Source: Achatina immaculata (lineage: Eukaryota > Mollusca > Gastropoda > Stylommatophora > Achatinidae). Taken from it: a stretch of DNA of 64,000 nt. The DNA lies in contig CM019708.1 in NCBI GenBank assembly GCA_009760885.1, positions 14,300,531 through 14,364,530 on the forward strand, written 5' to 3'. The notes beneath the pieces are model-generated. The model searched no databases. It saw only the letters and a list, made by a program, of their open reading frames with translations, and was not told the origin of the DNA. The translations under genes and the position numbers were made by a program. Shown here piece by piece: positions 43,501 through 52,537 of this stretch. The first letter of the stretch is position 1, and each line of letters opens with the position of its first letter.

Positions 43501-44182
43501 ATGCTTTGATTGCAGAAGCGATCACTACACTATACTTCTAATTCGTCTGCGTTCGCCCGCAGAAAGGCAGTGTGTGTGTTTTGCTGCTGTGTGTAGCTAC
43601 CCTGTGATATCTGCGCCTTTCAACCTGACACACCCCCAATAGAGAGAGAGAGATAGAGAGACAGACAGACAGAGACAGAGAGAGAGAGAGAGAGAGAGTG
43701 AAAGAGAGACACAGAGAGAGTGAGAGGGACACAGAGAAAGAGAAATCGAAAAAAAATTATTTTCAAATAGTGAAAAATCGAGTACGCAGGCAAGTGTAAG
43801 ATTCTGCCCTTCATCAGTCATCTTTCATTCTGAGGCAATCATTTAAGACCAATATGTTATCAGAGCAATATATTTAGAAAGAAAATTTAAAAGAAAAACG
43901 AAACGAAAAGAACAGCTAATAAGTAAAATATCTCATCTATACACTGAACAATACAAAAGAGGAAGAAACAGAGAGACAAGAAAACAAAGACAAATTAAAT
44001 ACCAGAAAATAAGCCTCTAATTCGACTTCAAGAATTCTTCCGTCGCTGTTGATGTCGATGGTGTCAAATAAGTGTTCTTCTGCTTGTGACATGCTGGTGT
44101 TGCTGGTGTCGCTGATGTTTCCACCTCCTGGCTGTGCCAAGGTCAAGGCCGGGAAGAAAGCCAAAATGGCGAACTGGATCAT
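34344..44182 (-). CDS. EF-hand gene B: secreted four-EF-hand protein, paralogue of gene A
   Basis: Coding exons 44003-44182, 37374-37455 and 34344-34476 on the minus strand. Residues 1-16 (MIQFAILAFFPALTLA) form a signal peptide; QPGGGN follows as in gene A, then an 8-residue insertion relative to A. EF loops are DINSDGRILEVE, DSNNDGDLSEGE, DRDHNDEVTKSD and DVDDNDVVTKEE, all complete. The boundary residues ELEAYFL|SFD and WQ|G match gene A exactly in position and phase. If the last donor (GT|gtaagt at 34338-34343) is not used, a TAA at 34340-34342 ends the protein after EEFKV at 132 residues. The expected extra exon was not found below 34338, where a LINE B copy sits. Introns of 6.5 and 2.9 kb hold most of the retrotransposon and satellite load. 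The purpose of the protein is unknown; calcium binding outside the cell is inferred. Confidence 0.8.
34477..34961. other. Gene B intron sequence; no element recognised
   Basis: A 91-131 codon minus frame at 34306-34840 has a splice-acceptor-like ttggttttcag at about 34674 and some codon-like character after it, but no domain I recognise and no counterpart in gene A. Confidence 0.35.
34962..35092. repeat. 15 bp repeat (ctgttctccacccac), about 9 copies
   Basis: Array of ctgttctccacccac with t/c variants; open in all forward frames because 15 is a multiple of 3, so the Leu-His-Pro type frames are not genes. Confidence 0.93.
35285..35548 (-). mobile_element. tRNA-derived SINE, nearly complete, in gene B intron
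   Basis: Minus strand from 35548: GGCAGAATGGCTGGGTTGC (A-box region), GCTGGGTTCTCAAGTCCCAG (B-box region with a small insertion), then the body agaaaggcccgggtccaccc, agcctctaaaaaatgggtag and ggtaaatacggccaggtg, ending in ttttaccttttttt. Same family as those at 20.9 and 25.3 kb. Confidence 0.8.
35808..36048. repeat. 39 bp minisatellite (6 copies)
   Basis: Unit caccagcagagcttgggact plus tgtgtgcagtgaacacttt, very uniform. 39 is a multiple of 3, hence long open frames on both strands that are not genes. Confidence 0.93.
36060..36689. other. Gene B intron sequence; nothing recognised
   Basis: AT-rich unique sequence. Confidence 0.5.
36690..37085. repeat. About 42 bp AT-rich minisatellite (9 copies)
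   Basis: Unit taatgtttattataagtgtc plus cttttttgtaagaatacagtaa; copies differ by 1-3 bp in the T-run. Confidence 0.9.
37374..37455 (-). CDS. Gene B coding exon with EF-hand 2
   Basis: 82 bp: acceptor tattttccgcag, loop DSNNDGDLSEGE, end GWQ and donor CAAG|gtagaa. Identical length and phases to the gene A exon at 7115-7196. Confidence 0.88.
37488..38095 (-). mobile_element. RTE-type LINE family R2, short 5'-truncated copy
   Basis: About 600 bp almost collinear with 2177-2780, on the minus strand, ending in a (GAT)n tail (37493-37532). Reads through the same [21 protein letters not shown] region with several frameshifts. It is inserted in gene B only about 32 bp upstream of the exon 3 acceptor. 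Confidence 0.88.
38344..38958. repeat. 31 bp minisatellite (about 20 copies), seeded by LINE RT
   Basis: Unit gtaagtagtcacaatgcagt plus gatcaacccat. The last unit runs without a break into LINE coding sequence: ...AVINPCKVQAVWW (an INPxKxQAVW block of the RT). The unit thus matches the coding sequence immediately beside it. Two copies lack 'gcagt'. Confidence 0.85.
39673..40276 (+). mobile_element. CR1/L2-like LINE 3' end, nested in the RNase H LINE
   Basis: Contains the typical RT C-terminus of CR1/L2-type LINEs: APPYLWNLFKFSPKCSQRS, CLPKPRLDLYKKSFSYSA, AHLWNTLPSYIKN (39700-39880). A 3' UTR and an (ATCA)n tail (40257-40276) follow. If removed, the host LINE reads GLVYDQQYDPVIF in frame across the joint, with 'acg' on both sides (3 bp), which fixes both borders. 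Confidence 0.88.
40335..40525. repeat. 36 bp minisatellite (5 copies) seeded by RNase H
   Basis: Unit gtctatagacggagtcaggc plus tggacagggcttcgtt, coding GQGFVVYRRSQA in frame. It amplifies the first RNase H beta-hairpin (DGS...GWGFVV in related LINEs) and keeps the frame. Confidence 0.88.
40612..41689. repeat. 32 bp minisatellite (about 33 copies) seeded by RNase H
   Basis: Unit gtgtggtggtgacaggtagg plus atgatacacacg. The first unit is continuous with LINE coding sequence WLVRQDDTRDVVVT, and the last is continuous with VVTDSQSKL. As the period is 32, the frame rotates, which is why three minus-strand frames look alike. Truncated variants lacking 'gatgtggtg' recur in blocks. Confidence 0.9.
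41814..43116. repeat. 54 bp satellite (24 copies) seeded by RNase H
   Basis: Unit agaggcagtcaggtagccga plus tcatgttgccggtaacgctt and ttgtaacagatatg, coding MRGSQVADHVAGNAFVTD. The spacing from first to last unit is 23 x 54 + 7 bp; the only length change is a 7 bp insertion at about 42766 that shifts the frame. The first unit continues GHAGVRG and the last continues into ISMDRTDML, so this is an internal amplification of the last RNase H motif (GVxGNExADxLAG). Confidence 0.94.
43395..43525. repeat. About 28 bp degenerate repeat in the LINE 3' region
   Basis: gaagcgatcttctatgtttg gacttct and variants, 4-5 times. Confidence 0.7.
43640..43740. repeat. (GA)n-rich tract
   Basis: agagagagat and acagacagac runs in gene B intron, near the probable 3' end of the RNase H LINE. 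Confidence 0.85.
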
Positions 44183-44183
44183 T
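44003..44183 (-). CDS. Gene B first coding exon: signal peptide and EF-hand 1
   Basis: The ATG at 44180-44182 follows the acceptor cgtttcctgcaacag by one base. An upstream in-frame ATG (44204-44206) would lie in the intron and is not preferred, because gene A has its ATG at the corresponding place. Encodes MIQFAILAFFPALTLA and loop DINSDGRILEVE; ends ELEAYFL at CTG|gtattt, a weaker donor than in gene A. Confidence 0.87.
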
Positions 44184-44213
44184 CTGTTGCAGGAAACGAA
44201 GCACATGGAATGA

Positions 44214-44490
44214 TACAGTCACGTGGGAGAGAACACGTCGGTGTTACAGAGAATAAAGTTGTCACGTGGAAGAGAACATGTCGGTGTTACAGAGAATAAA
44301 GTTGTCACGTGGAAGAGAACATGTCGGTGTTACAGAGAATAAAGTTGTCACGTGGAAGAGAACATGTCGGTGTTACAGAGAATAAAGTTGTCACGTGGAA
44401 GAGAACATGTCGGTGTTACAGAGAATAAAGTTGTCACGTGGAAGAGAACATGTCGGTGTTACAGAGAGTAAAGTTGTCACGTGGTACAGA
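44214..44490. repeat. 43 bp minisatellite (about 6 copies) in gene B intron 1
   Basis: Unit cacgtggaagagaacatgtc plus ggtgttacagagaataaagttgt, highly uniform. Gene A intron 1 also carries minisatellites, but of unrelated sequence. Confidence 0.93.
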
Positions 44491-44499
44491 ATATGTTAG

Positions 44500-45080
44500 T
44501 GTTATAGAGATTATAGTTGTCACGACCAGCAAACCATGGCTGAACAAGACTGTTCCTAGGTAGTTCCCGAAGCAAGATGTCTATCGTCCAACAACACAGG
44601 AATATACATGTTCCCTATAGGAGGCAGAGCTCTTAGGGGAGCTGTTCTCTGAAGGTACAAGTAACACGCCAAACCTCGTCTAAGGAAACAGACGTTTCTT
44701 GAACAATCATTGAATACACAGGAACATTTCAACATCTGTTTGTCTCCAGGAGATATTAGCTACTTCAAGAAAAGGCAAGGCACACTATCATGAAAAGATG
44801 GGCCGAAATAATATTCTCCAACTCCCCCCTTCCGTATTTCCTACATTGACTGTCCTTACCGTTAGGGGAGAGAGAAGGAGAAGAACGTACAAGAAAACTA
44901 ATCCTTTCAAATGTCAGTAACGATAATGAATTATGTGCATTTAGGATTCATTTAATATGAGAGAAGACAGACAGACAGACAGACGTTTATACATTTTTAA
45001 AAATGTAGTTTCAAGTGTTCTGATGTATTCTGGTGTTCATTATAACCAAAATGCGAACATGAATAAATCTACATTAAACA
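44500..45080. other. Gene B intron 1 sequence; nothing recognised
   Basis: Unique sequence with a short (CAGA)n run at 44968-44984. Confidence 0.5.
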
Positions 45081-45088
45081 ACACAAAC

Positions 45089-45134
45089 CTGTAGTATCTG
45101 CCAAGAGCACAATCTCTGGACAAGAGATCTAACA
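45089..45134 (-). other. Gene B non-coding first exon (5' UTR)
   Basis: About 46 nt between the estimated start (30 bp beyond the TATA box) and the donor ATACTACAG|gtttgtg. Same donor word as gene A. Confidence 0.58.
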
Positions 45135-45157
45135 GCTGGCACTCTCAGACAAAACGG

Positions 45158-45164
45158 TTTTATA
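45158..45164 (-). promoter_or_regulatory. TATA box of EF-hand gene B
   Basis: CTATAAAACC on the minus strand, 69 bp upstream of the first donor; gene A has TATAAAAG with 81 bp spacing. Confidence 0.6.
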
Positions 45165-45591
45165 GATACTTGGTAGAAGTCAACATACTGTAATCAAGAC
45201 ATTTCTAATCTTTCATTTTTTTGTGAAAAAAAATCGTAAAAGAATTATATATAAGTCTCAGATTTTATAAATGAAGAATCATCCAAGTTTTTGTTTTAAA
45301 TTAAAAAAAAAAAACTTTGTTAAGAGACAAAGAAATGGAAAATGGCAAAAAGCAAGGCAAACACTCATGACAACATCGATATCGCTATAAAACTTGTCTT
45401 GTTCATAATCTTAAGAACACTCCAGGTAGGCAGACATCGCAACTATGTTAAGAATACATAGTTTAAAAAAAAAACAAGAAAACAAAAACAAAAAAGGAAA
45501 GAGGAAAAGTTCTGATTTTATCGATAATAATGAAACATTAAAGAAATTCGCAACAAATAAACTACGTAACAGATCATGATAATTCTTACTG

Positions 45592-45644
<53 letters not shown>

Positions 45645-45690
45645 AGAGAGTGAGAGAGAGAAACTCTTCAAGTTTTTTTTTTGTTTAAAT
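45165..45690. other. Upstream of gene B: no gene; (GA)n at 45597-45660
   Basis: AT-rich sequence with poly-A runs and a (GA)n tract. Confidence 0.6.
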
Positions 45691-45769
45691 AAAGCGCGAG
45701 CGCAGAGCTCCCGTGGTTTTCCGCTAGGAGGCAGCAGTAGCAAATATAGCGTTAAGTAAACGTAAGCAG

Positions 45770-46800
45770 TCATTTTGTGTTTTGGAATAAGCAAGAATCT
45801 CGTCTGTTGTGACTGCAGCGATGATATCGAGCGGAATTCCAGAAGGCAGCACCTGTTTCCAACAGTATCAAGAAGTGGTATGCGAAATTCCGGGATGAAA
45901 GCTGCCCGTGCACAGCTCCTCGGCAGAGACGTCCAGGACCAAGCGAAGAAACTGAGTCGTGTTAGAGGAGCTTACCAGGAAGCCGCCGCAAGTCCGCTAC
46001 ACGTGCAAGTTTACAGCTAGGAGTCTCGCTATCAACAGTATGGCGAATTCTCCGTAAGGGATTAAAATGTACGGCTTACAAGCTTCATCTGCGTCGGTAT
46101 CTCAGAGAAAATGCCAAAGATGTGCGACTTAATTTCTGCATTGAAATTCAAGAGAGTTTTGAAATTGACGGCTTCGCAGACTCGCTCATCTTTAGCGACG
46201 AAGCTACTTTCCATCTGTCTGGAAAGGTGAATCTGCACAATGTGGCATATGGGGGTGCGAATATCCCTGCGTAGTCACAGAAGATGTGGGAGACTCATCT
46301 GAGGTGAATGTCTTCTGCGCTATTTCGAAAGAGAAGGTGTATAGACCATGTTTTTGAAGAGCCCACCATCACTGGGATGATTTACTTGGAGATGTTGGAA
46401 AACTGGCTCATGCCCCAGTTGAATGAAGACAGTAATGGTTACATCTTTGAACAAGACGGCTGTCCGGCTCACTACCACAGAGACATTCGAGGGTACCTCA
46501 ATCAAAATTTGCCACAAAGATGATATAGCGCAGAGGAAGACAAGACGACGCGTTAATGGGGTGGCCACTCAGTCCCCTGATTTAACTCCTTGCGACATTT
46601 TCTTGTGGGGGTTTGTGAAGGACAAGGTCTTCATGCCAGCACTCCCGGCTGATCTCCAGGATCTTGGCAAACCATGTCCCCGCTGCTGGGGCTCTGGTCG
46701 ACCATGATGTGCTGACCGGCGTGTGGGAAGAAACAGATCATCGTGTAGAGATGTCTGCCGCATGACCAAAGCTGGACACATTAAGCAGCTGTGAAATATG
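45770..46800 (+). mobile_element. Decayed mariner/Tc1-superfamily transposase
   Basis: DDE transposase spread over three frames. In order: KWYAKFRDESCPCTAP (45874-45921), LGVSLSTVWRILRKGL (helix-turn-helix, about 46019-46066), YKLHLRRYLRENAKDVRL, LIFSDEATFHLSGKVNLHNV (first catalytic D, about 46188-46240), FEEPTITGMIYLEMLENW, YIFEQDGCPAHYHRDIRGYL (second D, about 46440-46499) and ATQSPDLTPCDIFLWGFVKD (third D, about 46565-46620). All three acidic positions survive although the frames do not. The protein matches the invertebrate family usually annotated as a mariner-type transposable element. Terminal inverted repeats were not identified, so the borders are approximate. Confidence 0.8.
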
Positions 46801-46947
46801 CGAAACAAAACTTGCTGAGATTATTTATAATTCAGTCTAACAAAATTTGGTATACATTAAGCAGATTATTGATTTGTTGCGAATTTTTAAATCTTTCACG
46901 AAATTATGAATAACTCAGTATTTATTGAATTTCTTCATATTAAGAAA

Positions 46948-47595
46948 CCAATTCTTCTTCTTCTTCTTCTTCTTTTCTTCTTCTTCTTCTTCTGCCTCCT
47001 CCTCCTCCTCCTTCTTCTTCTTCTTCTTCTTCTTCTTCTTCTCATTCTCTTCTTCCTCCTTCTTCTTCTTCTATCCTTATTCCTCCTTCTCTTCTTCCTC
47101 CTAATCCTCCTCCTCCTTCTTCTTCTTCTTCTTTCTTCTTCTTCTTCTTCTTCCACACTTCTTCTTCTTCTTTCTTCTTCTTCTTCCACACTTCTTCTTC
47201 TTCTTTCTTCTTCTTCTTTTCTTCTTATTCTTCTTCTTCTTTCTTCATTCTTCTTCTTCTTTTTCATCTTCTTCTTCTTCTTCTTCTTATGTTCTTCTTC
47301 TTCTCCTTATGTTCTTCTTCTTCTTCTTCCACATTTCTTCTGTTCTTCTTCTTCTTCTTCTTCTTTTTCTTCTTCTACTTTTCTTCTTCTCATTCTCTTC
47401 TTCCTCCTTCTTCTTCTTCTTCATTCTCTTCTTCTTCTTCTTCTTTCTTCTTCTTCTTTCTTCTTCCTTCTGTTCTTCTTCTTCCTTCTTTTTCTTCATT
47501 TTTCTTCTTCTTTCTTCTTCTTATTCTTCTTCTCTTCCTCCTCCTCCTCTTTCTTCTTCTCTTCCTCCTCCTCCTCCTCCTTCTTCTTCTTCTTC
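46948..47595. repeat. 650 bp (CTT)n/(CCT)n polypyrimidine tract
   Basis: Imperfect cttcttctt and cctcctcct. Read on the minus strand it is (GAA)n directly attached to the 3' end of LINE E, so it looks like that element's tail grown very long. Poly-Leu/Phe/Ser frames here are artefacts. Confidence 0.93.
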
Positions 47596-48140
47596 AGCTT
47601 TCCGAGTCATTAAGGCTCATTGCTGCAGATAAAGTTCGCCTCCATTCCTCTCTATTCCTAATCTCTCTCAAGTTGGTGACACCAATTTCTTTTATATCTT
47701 TTTCTATGTTGTCTTTCTTGGTCTACCCCTTGGTGTCGTTTCCCTCATCTCTTGTGTATAGTACTCTTCGTTTCTTCTCTTCCATTCTTTCTATATGCCC
47801 CAGCCAGCTTAGTCTGTTCAGTTTCAAGACATTTATAATTCGTTTGGATTTAAATAAGCTGTTCAGTTCAGTGTTTTTTCTAGCTCTCCATTCTCCACTG
47901 TTGGTATCCTTTATGGGCCCAAAGATTCTTCTTAGGATCTTGTTCTCAAAGACCTGCAATTGTTGTTCATTCTTATTTGTTGTACTCCGATGTCATCAGC
48001 ATATCCTAGTATTTTAGCTTGTTCTTCTGTACTGCTTTCTTCTTTCACTTTTCTGATTACATTTCCTAGTATTATTTTTAATAGTAATGGAGATAATGTA
48101 TCACCTTTGTTAAACCAGTTCTTACAGAGAAGGGTTCTGG
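47596..48140 (-). mobile_element. LINE family E, internally deleted, minus strand
   Basis: From 48140 downward: KGDTLSPLLLKIILGNVIRK (RT motif with GDxLSP), KILGYADDIGVQQI (catalytic YADD intact), then after only a few codons LQVFENKILRRIFGPIKD, GEWRARKNTELNSLF, LNRLSWLGHIERMEEKKR and GNDTKGRPRK. In related LINEs roughly 100-150 residues separate the YADD strand and the LQVFENKxLR block, so an internal deletion near 47965 is likely. The 3' tail is (GAA)n. A separate family from A-D. Confidence 0.82.
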
Positions 48141-49184
48141 CTTTCTTCTTTTATATATCGTATTATTATCGTATTACATCCTCCATCAAATTCTGGTCAA
48201 ACTGATTAATTTATTAAGTAACTCAAATTCTTTCACAAATTATTCCATTAAGAAACGAAATATCGTCAGAAAATATTTTCAAACAGTGCAGGTCCAAATA
48301 GTCACATCTGTAAAGTACAAAACAAATCCTTTCTTTCAAACCATATCGCACTCACTGTAGCAAAACAAATCCTTTCTTTCAAACCATATCGCACTCACTG
48401 TAGCAAAACAAATCCTTTCTTTCAAAGCCATATCGCACTCACTGTAGCAAAACAAATCCTTTCTTTCAAAGCCATATCGCACTCACTGTAGCAAGAGTCA
48501 AATACTGCACCCACAGATACAATTATATGATTCTCACCAACAGATATAAAGTTATAGAGAAAGATTACCCCCCCCCCCCCCCCCCATTCTCCTAGACAGC
48601 GACATATAATAAAAGTCCTCAGATAAACTGCAGGCCAACTAAAACTAACTTAAGACAATCAAATACCACATCTGGACCCGGATATTTAAAAAAAAATATA
48701 AATCATCATGGCTGTCACGTTCTTCCTCCAGGAAAATGAAGTCATAGAAACTTCTAACCTCTAAGGGAGTTTAAAACTACGAACTCCAACTATGGAACAA
48801 AATAGTTATTTATTTATTTAGAATTTTATTTTAGAACCTTTTTAAAATGCTGATGGTGGTATATGAGGTTAAAAAGGTCAAGGAAACGACACACACACAA
48901 TTCTTTGACTGTGTGAAGAGACTTCATAAGTCAACCCCGTAACCACTGGAAAACTCATGGACAAAAAGATTAGGGACATGGAGAACACTATCTCTGTTGG
49001 CAAGGAAGAAAAGAATGGACTGGGCAATGAGTGAAGAGCCTTAAACATTCAAAAGATCAGCAGACATGTTCTACAACGATAAACTTGCACATAGCAGACA
49101 GACATGTTCTACAACGATAAACTTGCACATTTGCTTCGTCTGCTTTGGTACTCAAACAGATGTGGTTCAGAGATGCAATTTATT
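48141..49184. other. No gene; 43 bp repeat at 48318-48492
   Basis: Four copies of agcaaaacaaatcctttctt plus tcaaaccatatcgcactcactgt, and a poly-C run at 48567-48585. Rest AT-rich and unrecognised. Confidence 0.7.
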
Positions 49185-49338
49185 AAGAGATTCAGCGGTC
49201 CAGTTTATTATGAGGTTCATGGATCAGTTTATTATGAGGTTCATGGGTCAGTTTATTACGGAGTTCCGGAATCCGGTTTATTATGAGGTTCAGGGATCAG
49301 TTTATTATGAGGTTCAGAAATTCAGTTTATTATGAGGT
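49185..49338. repeat. 24 bp repeat, left part, split by LINE D
   Basis: cagtttattatgaggttcat ggat and variants, about 6 copies; continues at 49885-49985 beyond the LINE. Confidence 0.88.
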
Positions 49339-49877
49339 ATTACTAGAGCAAACCAGGCTTTTGCAATGCTACAGAATATATGGAAATCAAATAAACTAAG
49401 CATAAATATGAAAATCAGGATATTTAAGAGTAATGTTCTAAGTGTACTACTCTATGGAAGTGAATGCTGGAAAATCACCAAAACCATAGAAAACAAGTTG
49501 AATTCTTTCCAGACTAAATGTTTACGTAGAATTAAAAAAATATTTTGGCCAAACACCATAAGAAATAACATCTTATTGGCAGAAATGCAGATGAAACCAC
49601 TGACAACAATTATTGAGGAAAGACGCTGGCGATGGTTGGGACATGTGCTCCGAATGACTGACAACTCACTACCAAAAATAGCACTAAGATGGACACCACA
49701 GGGGAGCAGAAGTAAGGGTAGACCAAAAGAGACATGGAGAAGAACAACAGAAAGGATGTTGAGCAATAGAGGGCTCACCTGGGCAAGAGCAGAAAAAAAG
49801 GCGAAAGACAGGCATTTGTGGAAAACCCTTGCGGAAGCCCCATGTGCCCTGGGCACTTAAGGTTCAGAGAGAGAGAG
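49339..49877 (+). mobile_element. LINE family D, 5'-truncated, inserted in a 24 bp array
   Basis: One open frame from 49336 to 49860: ITRANQAFAMLQNIW, LSVLLYGSECWKITKTIEN, KCLRRIKKIFWPNTIR, RWRWLGHVLRMTDNSL, GSRSKGRPKETWRRTTE, LAEAPCALGT-stop, with no internal stop. It ends in (GA)n (49867-49878). 'atgaggt' occurs at both borders (49332-49338, 49878-49884), a candidate 7 bp TSD, though it is also part of the repeat unit. Only the RT C-terminal region is present. Confidence 0.88.
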
Positions 49878-49985
49878 ATGAGGTTCAGAGATCAGTTTAT
49901 TATGAGATTCAGGAATTCAGTTTATTATGAGTTTCATGGATCCAGTCTATTACGATATGCCGGGATTCAGTTTACTATGAGCGAG
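49878..49985. repeat. 24 bp repeat, right part
   Basis: Continuation of the array at 49185-49338 (gatcagtttattatgag...). Confidence 0.85.
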
Positions 49986-50330
49986 TATCCTTGTGTCCAC
50001 TTGTTTGTAAAGTGCAATTCTGTGCAGAGCCGCCGAGAGGATTAAAGTGCTGAAGCAAGACTAATATAGCCCCCATCAGCTACACGTGGACACATTAATC
50101 AATGTCATAATTGTGCATTTATTAATTACACTCAAACATACTTGCAAATACATTTTAAAAAAGGGACAGGTACTTCTGTAAAATATAATAAAGACATTAA
50201 GACCCATTAGAATATAAACAATAATGAAACAATATTCATGGGCAATGAATTTAATACTAGATGTATTACAAGCTCATAACAGTTATTATAGCTGAAGTGT
50301 AATGGCATTTATATTCTGCTAACAAAGGTG
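49986..50330. other. No gene recognised
   Basis: AT-rich, between the 24 bp array and the hAT C-terminus. Confidence 0.5.
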
Positions 50331-52077
50331 CTATCATAGCAATTTGTCCTGCCAAAATTGCGAATCACATCATCAAAATCAATCGTTTTTGCAAGATCAG
50401 ACTCAATACTGAGACTTGCCAAACCTACCAGTCCCCCCTGTGACATAGTCGGTCTTAGATCATTTTTTATATCAGCTTCAGTTTACTGAATGAGCGCTCT
50501 CAGAGGCGACAGTGGCAGGAATTGTTAACAGAATACGAGGCAGACACTTATATTTGGAAAGAGTCCTTCCAGCTTGTATCTTTTCAAGCAATTCAGTATC
50601 TTCATTGGACTTAGTTGGCCCTATTCAAAATTTGCTTGATGAGCAGATGGCAAATGGCTTATCTCCGTTACAAGATCTTCACTGATATCAGCGGGATATT
50701 GATTTGCCAGTAATTTTGATTTTTATTTCAGTTCATCTTCAGGAATTGATGGGTACTTCCAGAGGAAGCTGAATTTTTCAGAAATGTTAGCTGCAGCACT
50801 GAAACGAACAGTCAGTCCACCAATAACATGATCCAATATCACATGGAAGACTGACTTTCTGAAATATGGTTCCTCGGGAAATTCATCCATTTCATCTTGT
50901 TTTGACAAACCTGCTTCTTTTGTAGCACCTTCATCATGGAACCTCTTTCTTTTGCGTCTTGCTTCACCCCGAGTTCCAGAGTTTCACTTCTATGCACGAA
51001 TTAGAAGCAACATGCTTAGCTTCGCTCAACATACTTTTCCGGCTGTTCCGAAGATTTGCCAGTTCCGAAATCAAGCGTTTTAAGTTGGACACTTCGACAT
51101 CCAGCGTTGCATTTCTGGACTGAATAACCTTGTTACAGGTATCAACTGGAACTAATACTCTGTACCATACAACAGACGTTATCACACAAATGAAGGATGT
51201 AACATAAGAAAAAGCTCCATTCATCTCTGTTCTTGTTTTGGCTAATGTGATGCCTGGCTGATGGGCTACAAAAGGCTTTATACTTTCAACACGGTCTAAC
51301 CATCGTGTATTAGACATGCCGTGAAAAGAACAAAACAGACATTACACTTCTGCAAGATTTTCTATCGCTGTGGACTAGAACTAAACAAGCTTTAAACAGT
51401 TTGTACAGTTTCAAAGTATGTTATGGCATCAGGAATGCATTCAGCGGCATCATTTCCACACAGATTAAGTGTGTATCATCCACATGGTGAAAATAAAGCT
51501 GTTTCACATTGCTCAAATAATCTAGCTTGTGCTCCTTTATATTTTCCAGCCATGTTGCCTGCATTGTCATAGCCCTGTGTACGACAATCCGACAGTGGAA
51601 TATCGTGTTCTTTCAATGTTTTTACTGTCATCTGTACTATGTCTTATCCTGCTTTATGGCTTGTGTTAATAAACTATAAAAATCTTTCTACAATTTCATA
51701 CTGGTTTTCGTATGGTATTACATAACATAAAAGAAATGTTTGTTCAACATTGGATGAATCTGGCGTGGAATCAACAATAACAGCAAAGTAGTTCGCAGTT
51801 TTCCTGTCCCTCCCACATGTGCTGCTTTACAAGTGAGGAACATTCAGCACTTTACTGGTTTTGGGAATCGGCACTTAGATAATGTACTTGAAGTCGTTCT
51901 CCTCTTTCTTGTGACTCTTTTAACTTGCAACACTTGTTCTTTTAGAACTGGATCCTAATGAGACAACAACTGTATGACTTCCAGACAATTTCCATTGTCT
52001 TTTTCGCCAGTGCTCTGGGAACTGCCACGCAAAGCAAGTCCTCGTTCACCAAGGAATAGTACAACATCATTGTTTCG

Positions 52078-52362
52078 TTTCATAATGTTGTACCACTTGA
52101 CAGCTTCTGTTTCATAATGTTGTACCACTTGACAGATTCTGTTTCATAATGTTGTACCACTTGACAGATTCTGTTTCATAATGTTGTACCACTTGACAGA
52201 TTCTGTTTCATAATGTTGTACCATTTGACAGATTCTGTTTCATAATGTTGTACCACTTGACAGATTCTGTTTCATAATGTTGTACCACTTGACAGATTCT
52301 GTTTCATAATGTTGTACCACTTGACAGATTCTGTTTCATAATGTTGCACCACTTGACAGATT
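52078..52362. repeat. 32 bp minisatellite (9 copies) seeded by hAT coding sequence
   Basis: Unit tttcataatgttgtaccact plus tgacagattctg. On the minus strand the unit reads TESVKWYNIMK, one segment of the transposase between SSGKSIDSLLEASTG and RNNDVVLFLGERGLALRG. Confidence 0.88.
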
Positions 52363-52537
52363 CTGTTCCAGTTGATGCCTCCAGTAGACTGTCAATGCTT
52401 TTGCCAGATGACAGGCGTCTTTCTAGTTCTCGCCAAGCCAGAGAGCACTGCCTATGGCTGTTGCTTCTCTCATGTTATGGGATGCGAATACATGATTTTT
52501 GTCACTTTTTAGCTGCTGACAATCCTTCTGTTGATGC

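Larger units (their letters stand above)
38940..43560 (+). mobile_element. LINE with RNase H domain (I/jockey-like group), inflated by satellites
   Basis: Reads as the 3' part of a LINE: RT C-terminal segments INPCKVQAVWWSVNKRV and EIHCNGVQVMSV (38940-39050), EAMRVVLGRTKNTPTVTMH (39281-39340), then an RNase H domain whose four acidic motifs are all visible in order: FRDGS (40303-40317), MRMEVHVVTR (40567-40598), VVTDSQSKL (41681-41708) and GHAGVRGSQVADHVAG (from 41800). Past these come MDRTDMLKPLDEELVQEQ, ADNIYLQRMKDRGVGWG and VGAEHVWMCPECDD, a cysteine-containing tail. Between these motifs sit three minisatellites (36, 32, 54 bp) and, at 39673-40276, a second LINE. Frameshifts abound; it is dead. 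It lies in gene B's 6.5 kb intron, on the opposite strand. Confidence 0.85.

Noticed and set aside
46906..48017. Poly-Leu/Phe/Ser frame of 235-242 codons
   Set aside because: A product of the (CTT)n tract attached to LINE E.
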